Positions 11,596-24,120 of a DNA stretch of 64,000 bases are shown piece by piece; the first letter of the stretch is position 1, and the number at the start of each line of letters is the position of its first letter. The DNA comes from Streptomyces decoyicus (GTDB lineage: Bacteria; Actinomycetota; Actinomycetes; Streptomycetales; Streptomycetaceae). Position numbers and translations under genes: made by a program. The stretch spans positions 2,046,001 through 2,110,000 of the forward strand of contig NZ_CP082301.1 of the NCBI RefSeq assembly GCF_019880305.1. Direction: 5' to 3'. Under the pieces are notes generated by a model. That model worked only from the letters and a program-made list of their open reading frames with translations, was not told where the DNA came from and searched no databases.

Positions 11596-13128
11596 TTGTC
11601 TGATGCACACGGAGCCAACCCGCTTCGTGACGCCCTGGACCGACGGCTCCCGCGTATCGCGGGGCCGTCGGGCCTGGTGATCTTTGGCGTCACGGGCGAT
11701 TTGTCCCGTAAAAAGCTGATGCCTGCCGTCTACGACCTGGCCAACCGCGGTCTGCTTCCGCCGGGTTTCTCACTCGTCGGGTTCGCCCGCCGGGAGTGGG
11801 AGCACGAGGACTTCGCGCAGGAGGTGTACACGGCTGTCAAGGAACACTCGCGTACGCCGTTCCGCGAGGAGGTCTGGCAGCAGCTCGTCCAGGGCTGCCG
11901 CTTCGTCCAGGGCAACTTCGACGACGACGAGGCCTTCGAGACGCTCAAGGAGACGATAAACGAGCTCGACAAGGCCCAGGGCACCAACGGCAACTTCGCC
12001 TTCTACCTGTCCGTACCGCCGAAGTTCTTCCCCCAGGTCGTCCAGCAGCTGAAGAAGCACGGGCTGGCCGACCAGAAGGAGGGCTCCTGGCGGCGCGCGG
12101 TCATCGAGAAGCCGTTCGGGCACAACCTGGAGAGCGCCAAGGAGCTCAACCGGATCGTCCACGAGGTCTTCCCGCCCCACGAGGTCTTCCGGATCGACCA
12201 CTACCTGGGCAAGGAGACGGTCCAGAACATCCTGGCGCTGCGCTTCGCCAACACGATGTTCGAGCCGCTGTGGAACCGCAGCTATGTCGACCATGTCCAG
12301 ATCACGATGGCCGAGGACATCGGCATCGGCGGCCGGGCCGGCTACTACGACGGCATCGGCGCCGCCCGTGACGTCATCCAGAACCACCTCCTCCAGCTGC
12401 TCGCGCTGACCACGATGGAGGAGCCCTCCTCCTTCGAGGCGGATTCGCTGGTCGCGGAGAAGACCAAGGTGCTGGGCGCGGTCCGGCTGCCCAAGGACCT
12501 CGGCAGGGAGACGGTCCGCGCGCAGTACACGGAGGGCTGGCAGGGCGGCGAGAAGGCCGTCGGCTACCTCCAGGAAGACGGCATCGACCCCAAGTCGAAG
12601 ACCGACACCTACGCCGCGATCAAGCTGTCGATCGACAACCGCCGCTGGGCGGGCGTCCCGTTCTACCTGCGCACCGGCAAGCGCCTCGGCCGCCGCGTCA
12701 CCGAGATCGCGGTGATCTTCCAGCGTGCCCCGCACTCCCCCTTCGACCGCACCGCCACCGAGGAACTGGGGCAGAACGCCCTGGTCATCCGGGTGCAGCC
12801 GGACGAGGGCGTGACCGTCAGGTTCGGCTCCAAGGTGCCGGGCACCTCCATGGAGGTGCGGGACGTGTCGATGGACTTCGCCTACGGCGAGTCCTTCACG
12901 GAGTCCAGCCCCGAGGCCTACGAGCGGCTGATCCTCGATGTGCTGCTCGGCGACGCCAACCTCTTCCCGCGCGTGGAGGAGGTGGAGCAGTCCTGGCGGA
13001 TCCTCGACCCGATCGAGGAGTACTGGGACAAGCACGGCAGGCCCGCGCAGTACCCGGCGGGCACGTGGGGCCCCACCGAGGCGGACGAAATGCTCGCACG
13101 AGACGGACGGAGCTGGCGTCGGCCATGA
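11596..13128 (+). CDS. zwf: Glucose-6-phosphate 1-dehydrogenase
   Basis: Zwf oxidises glucose 6-phosphate to 6-phosphogluconolactone and makes NADPH. The 510-residue protein has the N-terminal nucleotide-binding motif VIFGVTGDLSRKKLMPA and the active-site sequence RIDHYLGKE. The start appears to be TTG 11596, with GGAGGG about 10 nt upstream inside the end of tal. The stop overlaps the start of opcA as ATGA, so the enzyme and its assembly factor are translationally coupled. There is no sign of frameshift or truncation. Confidence 0.97.
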   Translation: MSDAHGANPLRDALDRRLPRIAGPSGLVIFGVTGDLSRKKLMPAVYDLANRGLLPPGFSLVGFARREWEHEDFAQEVYTAVKEHSRTPFREEVWQQLVQGCRFVQGNFDDDEAFETLKETINELDKAQGTNGNFAFYLSVPPKFFPQVVQQLKKHGLADQKEGSWRRAVIEKPFGHNLESAKELNRIVHEVFPPHEVFRIDHYLGKETVQNILALRFANTMFEPLWNRSYVDHVQITMAEDIGIGGRAGYYDGIGAARDVIQNHLLQLLALTTMEEPSSFEADSLVAEKTKVLGAVRLPKDLGRETVRAQYTEGWQGGEKAVGYLQEDGIDPKSKTDTYAAIKLSIDNRRWAGVPFYLRTGKRLGRRVTEIAVIFQRAPHSPFDRTATEELGQNALVIRVQPDEGVTVRFGSKVPGTSMEVRDVSMDFAYGESFTESSPEAYERLILDVLLGDANLFPRVEEVEQSWRILDPIEEYWDKHGRPAQYPAGTWGPTEADEMLARDGRSWRRP

Positions 13129-14165
13129 AGATCGATTTGACGGAAACCACGTCCAGCAAGATCAACAAGGCACTGGTCCAGGGCCGCCGCGCCATCGGCA
13201 CCCCTGCCATCGGCATGGTGCTCACCCTCGTCATCGTCACCGACGAGGAGAACGCCTACGACGCGCTGCGGGCGGCCAACGACGCGTCCCGTGAGCACCC
13301 CTCGCGCACGCTCGTCGTCATCAAGCGGGTCAGCCGGTCGCCGCGCGACCGCGCCAAGGCCCGCCTCGACGCCGAGGTGCGGCTCGGCACGGAAGCCGGC
13401 ACCGGCGAGACGGTCATACTCCGGCTGTACGGGGACGTGATCGACCACGCCCAGTCGGTGGTGCTGCCGCTGCTGCTGCCGGACGCCCCGGTCGTGGTCT
13501 GGTGGGCGGTGAACGCCCCGCTGGACCCGGCCAAGGATCCGCTGGGCGCGCTGGCCCAGCGCCGGGTCACCGATGCCTACGCCGCCGAGCAGCCCATCCA
13601 GGAGCTGTCCGCGCGCGCCGACACCTACACGCCGGGCGACACGGACCTGTCCTGGGCCCGCATCACGCCCTGGCGCTCGATGCTGGCGGCGGCGCTCGAC
13701 CAGGCCCCGTGCACGGTCACCTCGGCCGAGGTGACCGGCGAGGAGTTCAACCCCAGCTGCGAGCTGCTGGCCATGTGGCTGGCCGACAGGCTGAAGATCC
13801 CGGTCACCCGCAAGGTCTCCGACGGCCCCGGTCTGACGGCCGCGCGGATGGAGTCCGGCAACGGCGCGATCGTGCTGGACCGTCCGGACGGTTCGCTGGC
13901 CACGCTCTCGATGCCGGCCCAGCCGGACCGTGCGGTGGCGCTCAAGCGGCGGGACACCGCCGAGCTGCTCGCCGAGGAGCTGCGCCGGCTCGACCCGGAC
14001 GAGATCTACGCCCAGTCGTTGAAGTACGGCGTGGAGCGGATCGGTGACGGCAAGAGCGGGAACCCGGGCTCCGGGAACCCGGGCTCCGGCGAGCCGGCGG
14101 CCGGCGAGAGCGCCGCGGAGAAGCCTGCGGCGAAGAAGCCCGCAAAGAAGGCGGCCGGCAAGTGA
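13125..14165 (+). CDS. opcA: Glucose-6-phosphate dehydrogenase assembly protein OpcA
   Basis: OpcA is a positive effector or assembly factor of Zwf, known from cyanobacteria and actinobacteria and usually encoded next to it. This copy has 346 residues. Typical stretches are GTPAIGMVLTLVIVTDEENAYDAL and PDAPVVVWWAVNAPLDP. The start ATG 13125 overlaps the zwf stop, and the GTGA at 14162 couples it to pgl. The C-terminal 35 residues are a low-complexity tail of Gly/Pro/Ser then Ala/Lys (AAKKPAKKAAGK), probably disordered and variable between species. Confidence 0.95.
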   Translation: MKIDLTETTSSKINKALVQGRRAIGTPAIGMVLTLVIVTDEENAYDALRAANDASREHPSRTLVVIKRVSRSPRDRAKARLDAEVRLGTEAGTGETVILRLYGDVIDHAQSVVLPLLLPDAPVVVWWAVNAPLDPAKDPLGALAQRRVTDAYAAEQPIQELSARADTYTPGDTDLSWARITPWRSMLAAALDQAPCTVTSAEVTGEEFNPSCELLAMWLADRLKIPVTRKVSDGPGLTAARMESGNGAIVLDRPDGSLATLSMPAQPDRAVALKRRDTAELLAEELRRLDPDEIYAQSLKYGVERIGDGKSGNPGSGNPGSGEPAAGESAAEKPAAKKPAKKAAGK

Positions 14166-14944
14166 GCGCTCCGCAGGTGGTCGTCCACCGCGACAAGGAG
14201 CTGATGGCCAAGGCCGCGGCGGCCCGGCTGATCACGAAGGTCGTGGACGCCCAGGCCGCCCGCGGCTTCGCCTCCGTGGTCCTGACGGGCGGGCGCAACG
14301 GCAACGGGCTGCTCGCGGCCCTCGCCGAGGCACCCGCCCGGGACGCGGTGGACTGGTCGCGGCTCGACCTGTGGTGGGGCGACGAGCGGTTCCTGCCGGA
14401 GAGCGATCCGGAGCGCAACTACACCCAGGCCAGGGAGGTGCTGCTGGACAGCGTCCCGCTGGACCCGGCCCGGGTGCACCCCATGCCCCCGTCGGACGGC
14501 CCGTACGGCAATGACGCCGATGCCGCCGCCGAGGCGTACGCGGCCGAACTCGCCGCCGCCGCGGGACCCGAGGACCACGGCCCGGTGCCGTCGTTCGACG
14601 TGCTGCTGGTGGGCGTCGGCCCGGACACCCATGTCGCCTCGCTCTTCCCCGAGCTGCCTGCCGTCTACGAGCAGGAGCGGACGGTGGTCGGGGTGCACGG
14701 CGCACCGAAGCCGCCGCCCACCCGCACCTCGCTGACCCTGCCCGCGATCCGCGCGGCACGGGAGGTGTGGCTGCTGGCGGCCGGCGAGGACAAGGCCAAC
14801 GCCGCGGCCATGGCCCTCTCCGGCGCCGGAGAGGTCCAGGCCCCGGCGGCCGGCGCACGGGGCCGCAGCCGGACCCTGTGGCTGCTGGACGAGGCGGCGG
14901 CGGCCCAGCTGCCGCGCGGCCTCTACCCGCCGGCGTCGGCCTGA
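14162..14944 (+). CDS. pgl: 6-phosphogluconolactonase
   Basis: Pgl hydrolyses 6-phosphogluconolactone, the product of Zwf. The 260-residue protein shows DevB/NagB-fold motifs: LTGGRNGNGLL, DLWWGDERFLPESDPERNY, LLVGVGPDTHVASLFP and the C-terminal TLPAIRAAREVWLLAAGEDKA. The start GTG 14162 overlaps the opcA stop as GTGA. This is the last gene of the pentose-phosphate operon, followed by a strong hairpin terminator shared with the convergent pgi. Confidence 0.96.
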   Translation: MSAPQVVVHRDKELMAKAAAARLITKVVDAQAARGFASVVLTGGRNGNGLLAALAEAPARDAVDWSRLDLWWGDERFLPESDPERNYTQAREVLLDSVPLDPARVHPMPPSDGPYGNDADAAAEAYAAELAAAAGPEDHGPVPSFDVLLVGVGPDTHVASLFPELPAVYEQERTVVGVHGAPKPPPTRTSLTLPAIRAAREVWLLAAGEDKANAAAMALSGAGEVQAPAAGARGRSRTLWLLDEAAAAQLPRGLYPPASA

Positions 14945-14961
14945 CCGCCGCACCGAGCCAA

Positions 14962-15001
14962 GCCGAAGGCCCCGCACCCTCAAGGGTGCGGGGCCTTCGG
15001 C
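14962..15001. terminator. Bidirectional hairpin terminator between pgl and pgi
   Basis: A perfect 18-bp stem (arms 14962-14979 and 14984-15001) with a TCAA loop lies between the convergent pgl and pgi genes. There is no long T run, as is common in streptomycetes. Confidence 0.9.
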
Positions 15002-15034
15002 GTCACCGCGGTCGTCCTGCGGCGATCCGGGGGA

Positions 15035-16696
15035 TCAACGCCCGCGCAGCTCCCGGTACGTGGCGACCAGGCCGGACGTGGAGGCGTCGAGGCCCGGCAC
15101 CTCGGCGCCCTCCGTCAGGGCCGGTTCGACGCGCTTGGCGAGGACCTTGCCCAGCTCCACGCCCCACTGGTCGAAGGAGTCGATGTTCCACACCGCGCCC
15201 TGGACGAACACCTTGTGCTCGTACAGCGCGACCAACTGGCCCAGCACGGACGGGCTGAGCTCCTTGGCCAGGATGGTGGTGTTGGGGCGGTTGCCCGGGA
15301 ACGTCTTGTGCGGCACCAGTTCCTCGGCCACACCCTCGGCGCGCACCTCATCGGGCGTCTTGCCGAACGCCAGCGCCTGGCCCTGTGCGAACAGATTGGC
15401 CATCAGCAGGTCGTGCTGGGCCACCAGGCCCGGCTGCAGATCGGCGACCGGCCGGGCGAAGCCGATGAAGTCCGCCGGGATCATCTTCGTGCCCTGGTGG
15501 AGCAACTGGTAGTACGCATGCTGGCCGTTCGTGCCGGGAGTGCCCCAGACGACGGGGCCGGTCTGCCAGTTGACCCGGTTGCCCTCGCGGTCCACCGACT
15601 TGCCGTTGGACTCCATGTCCAGCTGCTGGAGGTAGGCGGTGAACTTGGAGAAGTAGTGGCTGTAGGGCAGCACGGCATGCGACTGGGCGTCCCAGAAGTT
15701 GCCGTACCAGATGCCGAGCAGTCCCAGCAGCAGCGGGGCGTTCTCCTGCGGCGGGGCGCTGCGGAAGTGCTCGTCGACGAGGTGGAAGCCGGCCAGCATC
15801 TCGCGGAAGCGCTCCGGGCCGATCGCCACCATCAGCGACAGGCCGATGGCGGAGTCATAGGAGTAACGGCCGCCGACCCAGTCCCAGAACTCGAACATGT
15901 TGTCCGTGTCGATGCCGAACTCCGCCACCTTCCCGGCGTTGGTCGACACCGCCACGAAGTGCTTGGCGACAGCTTCGGTCCCGGCGCCCAGACCGGTCAG
16001 CAGCCAGTCGCGGGCCGAGGTGGCATTGGTGAGCGTCTCGATGGTGGTGAAGGTCTTCGAGGCGACGATGAACAGCGTCTCGGCCGGGTCCAGATCGCGT
16101 ACCGCCTCGTGCAGATCGGCACCGTCCACATTGGAGACGAAGCGGAACTGCATGTCCCGGTGGGTGTAGGCGCGCAACGCCTCGTAGGCCATCGCCGGAC
16201 CCAGGTCCGAGCCGCCGATACCGATGTTGACGACGGTCTTGATGCGCTTGCCGGTGTGGCCCTTCCAGTCGCCGGAGCGGATCCGGTCGCAGAAGGTGCC
16301 CATCCTCGTCAGGACGTGGTGCACGCCGGGGACGACGTTCTCGCCGTCGCTCTTGATGACCTCGGAGGCGGGGGCGCGCAGCGCGACGTGCAGCACGGAG
16401 CGCTGCTCGGTGACGTTGATCTTCTCCCCGCGGAACATCGCGTCCCGCAGCTCCGCCACCCCGGTCGCCGCGGCCAGGTCGCGCAGCAACTCCAGCGTCT
16501 CGTCGGTGACCAGGTGCTTGGAGTAGTCCAGGTGCAGATCACCGACCTGGAGGGTGTAGCGCTCGGCGCGCGCCGGGTCCCGCTCGAAGAGCTCGCGCAG
16601 ATGCACCTGCGCCAGCTGCTCCCGGTGCTTGCTCAGCGCGGTCCACTCAGGCATCTGATCGAGCCTGCTGCGGCCTTCTGCGTTCATCTCGGACAT
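15035..16696 (-). CDS. pgi: Glucose-6-phosphate isomerase
   Basis: Pgi interconverts glucose 6-phosphate and fructose 6-phosphate, linking glycolysis with the pentose phosphate operon that faces it. The 553-residue length is normal for the long bacterial form. Signature segments are [44 protein letters not shown], and [13 protein letters not shown] with the C-terminal catalytic lysine. The start is ATG 16696; a second ATG three codons later is an alternative. It has its own upstream region after the rbpA terminator. Confidence 0.97.
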   Translation of the reverse strand: MSEMNAEGRSRLDQMPEWTALSKHREQLAQVHLRELFERDPARAERYTLQVGDLHLDYSKHLVTDETLELLRDLAAATGVAELRDAMFRGEKINVTEQRSVLHVALRAPASEVIKSDGENVVPGVHHVLTRMGTFCDRIRSGDWKGHTGKRIKTVVNIGIGGSDLGPAMAYEALRAYTHRDMQFRFVSNVDGADLHEAVRDLDPAETLFIVASKTFTTIETLTNATSARDWLLTGLGAGTEAVAKHFVAVSTNAGKVAEFGIDTDNMFEFWDWVGGRYSYDSAIGLSLMVAIGPERFREMLAGFHLVDEHFRSAPPQENAPLLLGLLGIWYGNFWDAQSHAVLPYSHYFSKFTAYLQQLDMESNGKSVDREGNRVNWQTGPVVWGTPGTNGQHAYYQLLHQGTKMIPADFIGFARPVADLQPGLVAQHDLLMANLFAQGQALAFGKTPDEVRAEGVAEELVPHKTFPGNRPNTTILAKELSPSVLGQLVALYEHKVFVQGAVWNIDSFDQWGVELGKVLAKRVEPALTEGAEVPGLDASTSGLVATYRELRGR

Positions 16697-16830
16697 CAGC
16701 CTTCTTCATCTCGTACCGGCCCCGCCATCTCCCAACCTAATTGATCAGCGCGCGGTACGAGGTATCTGGCCGCTGACGGACGGGACGCTGTCGGGGGCCT
16801 GAAGAACAGGTATCGGCGGCGCACCTACGC

Positions 16831-16876
16831 GGCCGGCCCGGCCGGAGGGCAGTGTGTCCCTCCGGCCGGGCCGGCC
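16831..16876. terminator. Hairpin terminator downstream of rbpA
   Basis: A perfect 19-bp GC-only-rich stem (arms 16831-16849 and 16858-16876) with an 8-nt loop lies 18 bp after the rbpA stop and upstream of pgi. It should separate the two transcripts. Confidence 0.9.
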
Positions 16877-16894
16877 GGTGTGTGTGCTGGTCCG

Positions 16895-17230
16895 TCAGAT
16901 CTCGCCGCGGAGCTTGGCGAGCGCCTCCGCGAGGATCGCCTCACCGTCGGCGTCGCTGCGGCGCTCCCGGACGTAGGCGAGGTGGGTCTTGTACGGCTCG
17001 GTGCGCGGCGGGTCCGGCGGGCTGTCCCGGTCCTTGCCTGCCGGGAAACCACAGCGCGGGCAGTCCCAGGTGTCGGGAACCTGCGCATCGCCGGCGAAGC
17101 TGGGCTGCGTCTCGTGCCCGTTGGAGCACCAGAAGGAGATGCGGATGCGCGGCGCGGACTCGCCGCGCTCGGCCTCCCCCATCGGCCCCGCCCCGACCCG
17201 ACTTCCTCGGATCGCGTTGCCACTTGCCAC
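16895..17230 (-). CDS. rbpA: RNA polymerase-binding protein RbpA
   Basis: RbpA binds the principal sigma factor and RNA polymerase and stimulates transcription; it occurs only in actinobacteria. The 111-residue protein shows the RbpA core FWCSNGHETQPSF and WDCPRCGFPAG, with the cysteine pairs, and the sigma-interacting C-terminal helix (DGEAILAEALAKLR). The start is GTG 17230 with AGGGAG upstream, which matches the usual size. A much longer open frame upstream is a high-GC shadow of the tpiA region. Stop is followed by a strong terminator. Confidence 0.96.
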   Translation of the reverse strand: MASGNAIRGSRVGAGPMGEAERGESAPRIRISFWCSNGHETQPSFAGDAQVPDTWDCPRCGFPAGKDRDSPPDPPRTEPYKTHLAYVRERRSDADGEAILAEALAKLRGEI

Positions 17231-17295
17231 GGTCGTAACTCCCTGCGTAATGGTGCTGCACAGCCTCTCGCAGCAGCTGCGCTGCGGAACGCCCC

Positions 17296-17323
17296 AGTCT
17301 ACGTAAGGCCCAACGCGCGTCCA
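17296..17323 (-). promoter_or_regulatory. Candidate rbpA promoter
   Basis: On the minus strand TGGACG (17318-17323) and TAGACT (17296-17301) are 16 nt apart, a plausible housekeeping-sigma promoter. It would give a 5' leader of about 60 nt before the GTG. The sigma-R promoter known for rbpA in S. coelicolor was not recognised here. Confidence 0.35.
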
Positions 17324-17385
17324 GTGGCTGGAGTTACCCGTCCGAGGACGCCACCCTGATGATAAGCCGCCCCTCCGACGCTGTG

Positions 17386-17622
17386 TCAGCTGCCGAGCTT
17401 CATCAGGATGCCGAGCACGACAATGCAGGCGAACCACAACAGGCCGATCACGATGGTGATGCGGTCGAGGTTGCGCTCGGCGACCGAGGAGCCACCGACC
17501 GAGGACTGCATACCGCCGCCGAACATGTCGGACAGGCCGCCGCCCTTCCCCTTGTGCATGAGCACCAGCATCATCAGCAGCAGGCTGAAGACGATGAGGG
17601 CGATCGAGAACCCGATGACCAC
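17386..17622 (-). CDS. secG: Preprotein translocase subunit SecG
   Basis: SecG is the small accessory subunit of the SecYEG channel. This 78-residue protein has two membrane segments (about residues 2-23 and 52-74) separated by the Gly-rich cytoplasmic loop HKGKGGGLSDMFGGG, a family hallmark. The start is GTG 17622 with AGAGAG upstream. It follows tpiA by 141 bp, a gap that holds a hairpin, so it may have partial independence from the glycolytic genes. The glycolysis-secG order is common in actinobacteria. Confidence 0.95.
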   Translation of the reverse strand: MVIGFSIALIVFSLLLMMLVLMHKGKGGGLSDMFGGGMQSSVGGSSVAERNLDRITIVIGLLWFACIVVLGILMKLGS

Positions 17623-17687
17623 GGCTGGACCAACTCTCTAGGACTGACGGACGGACGTATGGATCACGATATCCGCAACAAACGCTG

Positions 17688-17727
17688 CGGGGCCGGGGGC
17701 GGCGCTGCTGCACCGGTCCCGGCCCCG
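17688..17727. terminator. Hairpin after tpiA
   Basis: Arms CGGGGCCGGG (17688-17697) and CCCGGCCCCG (17718-17727) form a 10-bp perfect stem with a 20-nt loop between tpiA and secG. It could be a weak terminator or a processing site. Confidence 0.5.
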
Positions 17728-17763
17728 ACAGGGTACGACGAGGGCTCCCCCTCGTCATAGCTG

Positions 17764-18552
<789 letters not shown>

Positions 18553-18557
18553 GTTGT

Positions 18558-19760
18558 TCAGTCCTCCAGTGCGGCGAGGCCGGGGAGCGTCTTGCCCTCG
18601 AGGTATTCGAGGCTGGCGCCGCCGCCGGTCGAGATGTGGCCGAATGCATTCTCGTCGAAGCCCAGCAGACGCACGGCGGCGGCCGAGTCACCGCCGCCGA
18701 CGACGGTGAAGGCGGGCGAGTCCAGCAGCGCCTGGGCGACGGCCTTGGTGCCGCCGGCGTAGTCGGGGTGCTCGAAGACACCCATCGGGCCGTTCCAGAA
18801 GACGGTGCCCGCGTCGGCGACCTTCGCGGCGTAGAGCTCGCGGGTCTTCGGGCCGATGTCCAGGCCCTCCTTGTCGGCCGGGATGGCATCCGCGGCGACG
18901 GTCCCGGGGTTCGCCGGGGCCTTGGTCTTCAGGTCCGGGAACTCGGCGGAGACCAGTACGTCGACGGGGAGCACGAACTCCACGCCGCGCTTCTCGGCCC
19001 GTGCCAGGTACTCCTGGCAGGCCGGGACCTGGTCCTCCTGGAGCAGCGAGATACCGACCTCGTGGCCCTTGGCCTTGAGGAAGGTGTACGCCATACCGCC
19101 GCCGACCAGGATGCGGTCGGCCTTCTCCAGCAGCTGGTCGATGACGGCCAGCTTGTCGGAGACCTTGGCACCGCCGAGCGCGACGACGTACGGGCGCTTG
19201 ACGTCCTCGGTGAGCTTCTTCAGGACCCGGACCTCGGTGGCGATCAGATCACCGGCGGCGTGCGGAAGGCGCGCGGGCAGGTCGTACACGGAGGCGTGCT
19301 TGCGGTGCACGGCACCGAAGCCGTCGCCCACGTAGAGGTCCGCGAGGGCGGCGAGCTGGTCGGCGAAGGCACCGCGCTCGGCGTCGTCCTTGCTGGTCTC
19401 GCCCGGGTTGAAGCGAAGGTTCTCCAGCACGGCCACCTGGCCGTCGGCCAGGCCCGCGGTCACCGAGCGGGCGGACTCGCCGACCGTGTCGGTCGCGAAC
19501 GCCACGGCCTGGCCGAGGATTTCACCCAGCCGCTCGGCCGCGGGGGCCAGCGAGAAGGCCGGGTCCGGGGCGCCCTTGGGGCGGCCCAGGTGGGAGGCGA
19601 CGATCACCTTGGCGCCGCGCTCGACGAGCTTGGCGATCGTCGGGGCGACGGCGCGGATCCGGCCGTCGTCGGTGATGGTGGTGCCGTCCAGCGGCACGTT
19701 CAGGTCGGCGCGGACGAAGACCCGCTTACCGGCTACCTGGAGGTCGTCGATCGTCTTCAT
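18558..19760 (-). CDS. pgk: Phosphoglycerate kinase
   Basis: Pgk makes ATP from 1,3-bisphosphoglycerate. The 400-residue protein has the N-terminal substrate-binding sequence [14 protein letters not shown] and SHLGRPKG, and the C-terminal nucleotide-binding WNGPMGVFE and [11 protein letters not shown] 19760 (MKTIDDL) is chosen because it matches the usual start; a GGAG lies about 9 nt upstream. A start six codons earlier is open. It lies 115 bp after gap, with a hairpin in the gap, and 5 bp before tpiA. Confidence 0.97.
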   Translation of the reverse strand: MKTIDDLQVAGKRVFVRADLNVPLDGTTITDDGRIRAVAPTIAKLVERGAKVIVASHLGRPKGAPDPAFSLAPAAERLGEILGQAVAFATDTVGESARSVTAGLADGQVAVLENLRFNPGETSKDDAERGAFADQLAALADLYVGDGFGAVHRKHASVYDLPARLPHAAGDLIATEVRVLKKLTEDVKRPYVVALGGAKVSDKLAVIDQLLEKADRILVGGGMAYTFLKAKGHEVGISLLQEDQVPACQEYLARAEKRGVEFVLPVDVLVSAEFPDLKTKAPANPGTVAADAIPADKEGLDIGPKTRELYAAKVADAGTVFWNGPMGVFEHPDYAGGTKAVAQALLDSPAFTVVGGGDSAAAVRLLGFDENAFGHISTGGGASLEYLEGKTLPGLAALED

Positions 19761-19800
19761 GAGGAGTGACTCCATCACATGGGTCGGTCGGTCGCGGAAC

Positions 19801-19838
19801 GGGGCCCGTACGACGCCTCATCGCGTCGCACGAGCCCC
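19801..19838. terminator. Hairpin between gap and pgk
   Basis: A 16-bp stem with two wobble positions (arms 19801-19816 and 19823-19838) lies in the 115-bp gap between gap and pgk. It may be a partial terminator or stabiliser that lets gap be expressed above the rest of the operon. Confidence 0.55.
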
Positions 19839-19875
19839 GTCCCCACATCTCGGTGTCTCCGGTGTCAACCAGAGA

Positions 19876-22117
<2,242 letters not shown>

Positions 22118-22127
<10 letters not shown>

Positions 22128-23179
22128 GGGCCGATCCTTCCATGCATCCGAAAAATACGGTCGTACGCGGCTGCCAGCAGCTCCGGGTCGTGCCGGTCGG
22201 GGGCTTGCCCGGTGCTGGACCGGGTGTCGTCTCCTTGTGCGGCGACCGCCGCCAGCTCGACCTCGCTGCCGACCAGCTGCTTGGCGGCAACCGTCAGGCC
22301 TTCGATGTCGGGCACGGCGGCCTTGTCGGCCAGCACCACGTCGAAGGCGAGTTTAGGGGCGTGTCGGGCCAAAACCTCCAAATGACGCTGCGGGGAGAAG
22401 CCATCGGTTTCGCCCGGTTGGGGCGCAAGGTTGAGCGAAAGGACTTTTCGGGCCTTGGTCTCCTCCAGCGCCTCGCGCAGCTCCGGCACCAGAAGATGCG
22501 GGATCACGGAGGAGAACCAGGAGCCCGGGCCGAGCACCACCCAGTCGGCGTCGCGCACCGCGGCGACCGCCTCGGGGACGGCCGGCGGCTCCTCCGGCAC
22601 CACATGGACGGACTGCACCTCGCCGCGGGTGAGCGCGACGGTGGCCTGGCCGCGGACCGTGGTGATCGCGTCCGGCCGGTCCGGTTCATGGCCCTTGACC
22701 TGGGCCTGGAGTTCCAGGGGCACCGCCGACATGGGCAGCACCCGGCCGTGCGCGCCGAGCAGCTTGCCGACCAGGTCGAGTGCCTGGACGTGGTCGCCGA
22801 GCTGCTCCCACAGCGCGACGATCAGCAGATTGCCGACCGCGTGGTCGTGCAGCTCGCCCTCGCTCTGGAAGCGGTGCTGGATCACCCGGGACCAGGTCTG
22901 GCCCCAGTCGTCGTCGCCGCACAGCGCGGCCAGCGCCTTGCGCAGATCGCCGGGCGGCAGGACGCTCAGCTCGTCGCGGAGGCGGCCGCTGGAGCCGCCG
23001 TCGTCGGCGACCGTGACCACGGCGGTCAGGTCACCGGTGATGCGGCGCAGTGCGGTCAGTGAGGCGGACAGGCCCATGCCCCCGCCCAGGGCCACCACCT
23101 TGGGGGTGGCCCCCTTCGTCATACGGCCGCTGGGGACGAGTCGCCGGACCCGGCGCAGCCGTGGTGCGCGCGCGCTCAC
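22118..23179 (-). CDS. yvcK: Gluconeogenesis factor YvcK/CuvA family (UDP-sugar binding)
   Basis: YvcK-family proteins bind UDP-GlcNAc and are needed for growth on gluconeogenic carbon and for cell-wall balance. The 353-residue protein has the Gly-rich motif [33 protein letters not shown] and [12 protein letters not shown]. The start GTG 23179 overlaps the rapZ stop as GTGA; an ATG 19 codons later is an alternative start. The rapZ-yvcK-whiA order is conserved widely in Gram-positive bacteria, which supports the call. Confidence 0.94.
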
Positions 23180-24120
23180 TCGCGCCCCATGTCCCGGTGG
23201 ACGACGACGGTTTCCACTCCTTCGGCGACCAGGCGCCGGGCCAGCTTCTCGGACATCGCGACGCTGCGGTGCTTGCCGCCCGTACAGCCCACGGCGATGG
23301 TCACATAGCGCTTGCCCTCACGGCGGTAGCCCTCGGCGACGATCCGCAGCAGCTCGGCATAGCCGTCCAGGAACTCCTTGGAGCCGGGCTGGCTGAAGAC
23401 GTAACTGGAGACCTCGTCGTTGAGACCCGTGAAGGGGCGCAGCTCGGGGACCCAGTGCGGGTTGGGGATGAAGCGGCAGTCGATGACCATGTCGGCGTCG
23501 ACCGGCAGGCCGTACTTGAAGCCGAAGGACATGACCGTGGCGCGCAGCTCGGGTACCTCTTCGCCGGCGAACTGGGCGTCCATCTTGGCGCGCAGTTCGT
23601 GGACGTTGAGGCTGGAGGTGTCGATGACCAGGTCGGCGTCGCCGCGCAGCTCGCGCAGCAGATCGCGTTCGGCGGCGATGCCGTCGACGATCCGGCCGTC
23701 GCCCTGGAGGGGGTGCGGGCGGCGCACGGACTCGAAGCGGCGCACCAGGGCCTCGTCGGAGGACTCCAGGAAGACGATGCGGCGCTTGACGTTCTGCGCG
23801 TCCAGGGTGGCCAGCGATTCCTTGAGGTTGGCGAAGAAACGGCGGCCGCGGACGTCGACGACGACCGCGATCCGGGCGACATTGCCCTGCGAGCGGGCGC
23901 CCAGCTCGACCATCGGCGCGATCAGCTCGGGCGGGATGTTGTCGACGACGAACCAGCCGAGGTCCTCCAGGCACTTCGCGGCGGTGCTGCGGCCCGCGCC
24001 GGACATCCCGGAGATGATCACCAACTCGGGGATCGCGGCGCTCTCGCCGTTGTCGGTCGTGCCCGTACTCACCTGTGCACCGTCTCTCTCGGTTTCCTGC
24101 GCTTCATGCGGTGTACTCAT
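23176..24120 (-). CDS. rapZ: RNase adapter RapZ family nucleotide-binding protein
   Basis: RapZ-family proteins are P-loop proteins; in E. coli RapZ delivers small RNAs to RNase E and senses amino-sugar levels. The role in actinobacteria is not established. The 314-residue protein has the P-loop GMSGAGRST at about residues 38-46, where the invariant lysine of Walker A is replaced by arginine, and the C-terminal [20 protein letters not shown] motif. The start ATG 24120 overlaps the uvrC stop as ATGA, and the stop overlaps yvcK as GTGA. The first 30 residues are a variable charged leader. Confidence 0.93.
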   Translation of the reverse strand: MSTPHEAQETERDGAQVSTGTTDNGESAAIPELVIISGMSGAGRSTAAKCLEDLGWFVVDNIPPELIAPMVELGARSQGNVARIAVVVDVRGRRFFANLKESLATLDAQNVKRRIVFLESSDEALVRRFESVRRPHPLQGDGRIVDGIAAERDLLRELRGDADLVIDTSSLNVHELRAKMDAQFAGEEVPELRATVMSFGFKYGLPVDADMVIDCRFIPNPHWVPELRPFTGLNDEVSSYVFSQPGSKEFLDGYAELLRIVAEGYRREGKRYVTIAVGCTGGKHRSVAMSEKLARRLVAEGVETVVVHRDMGRE

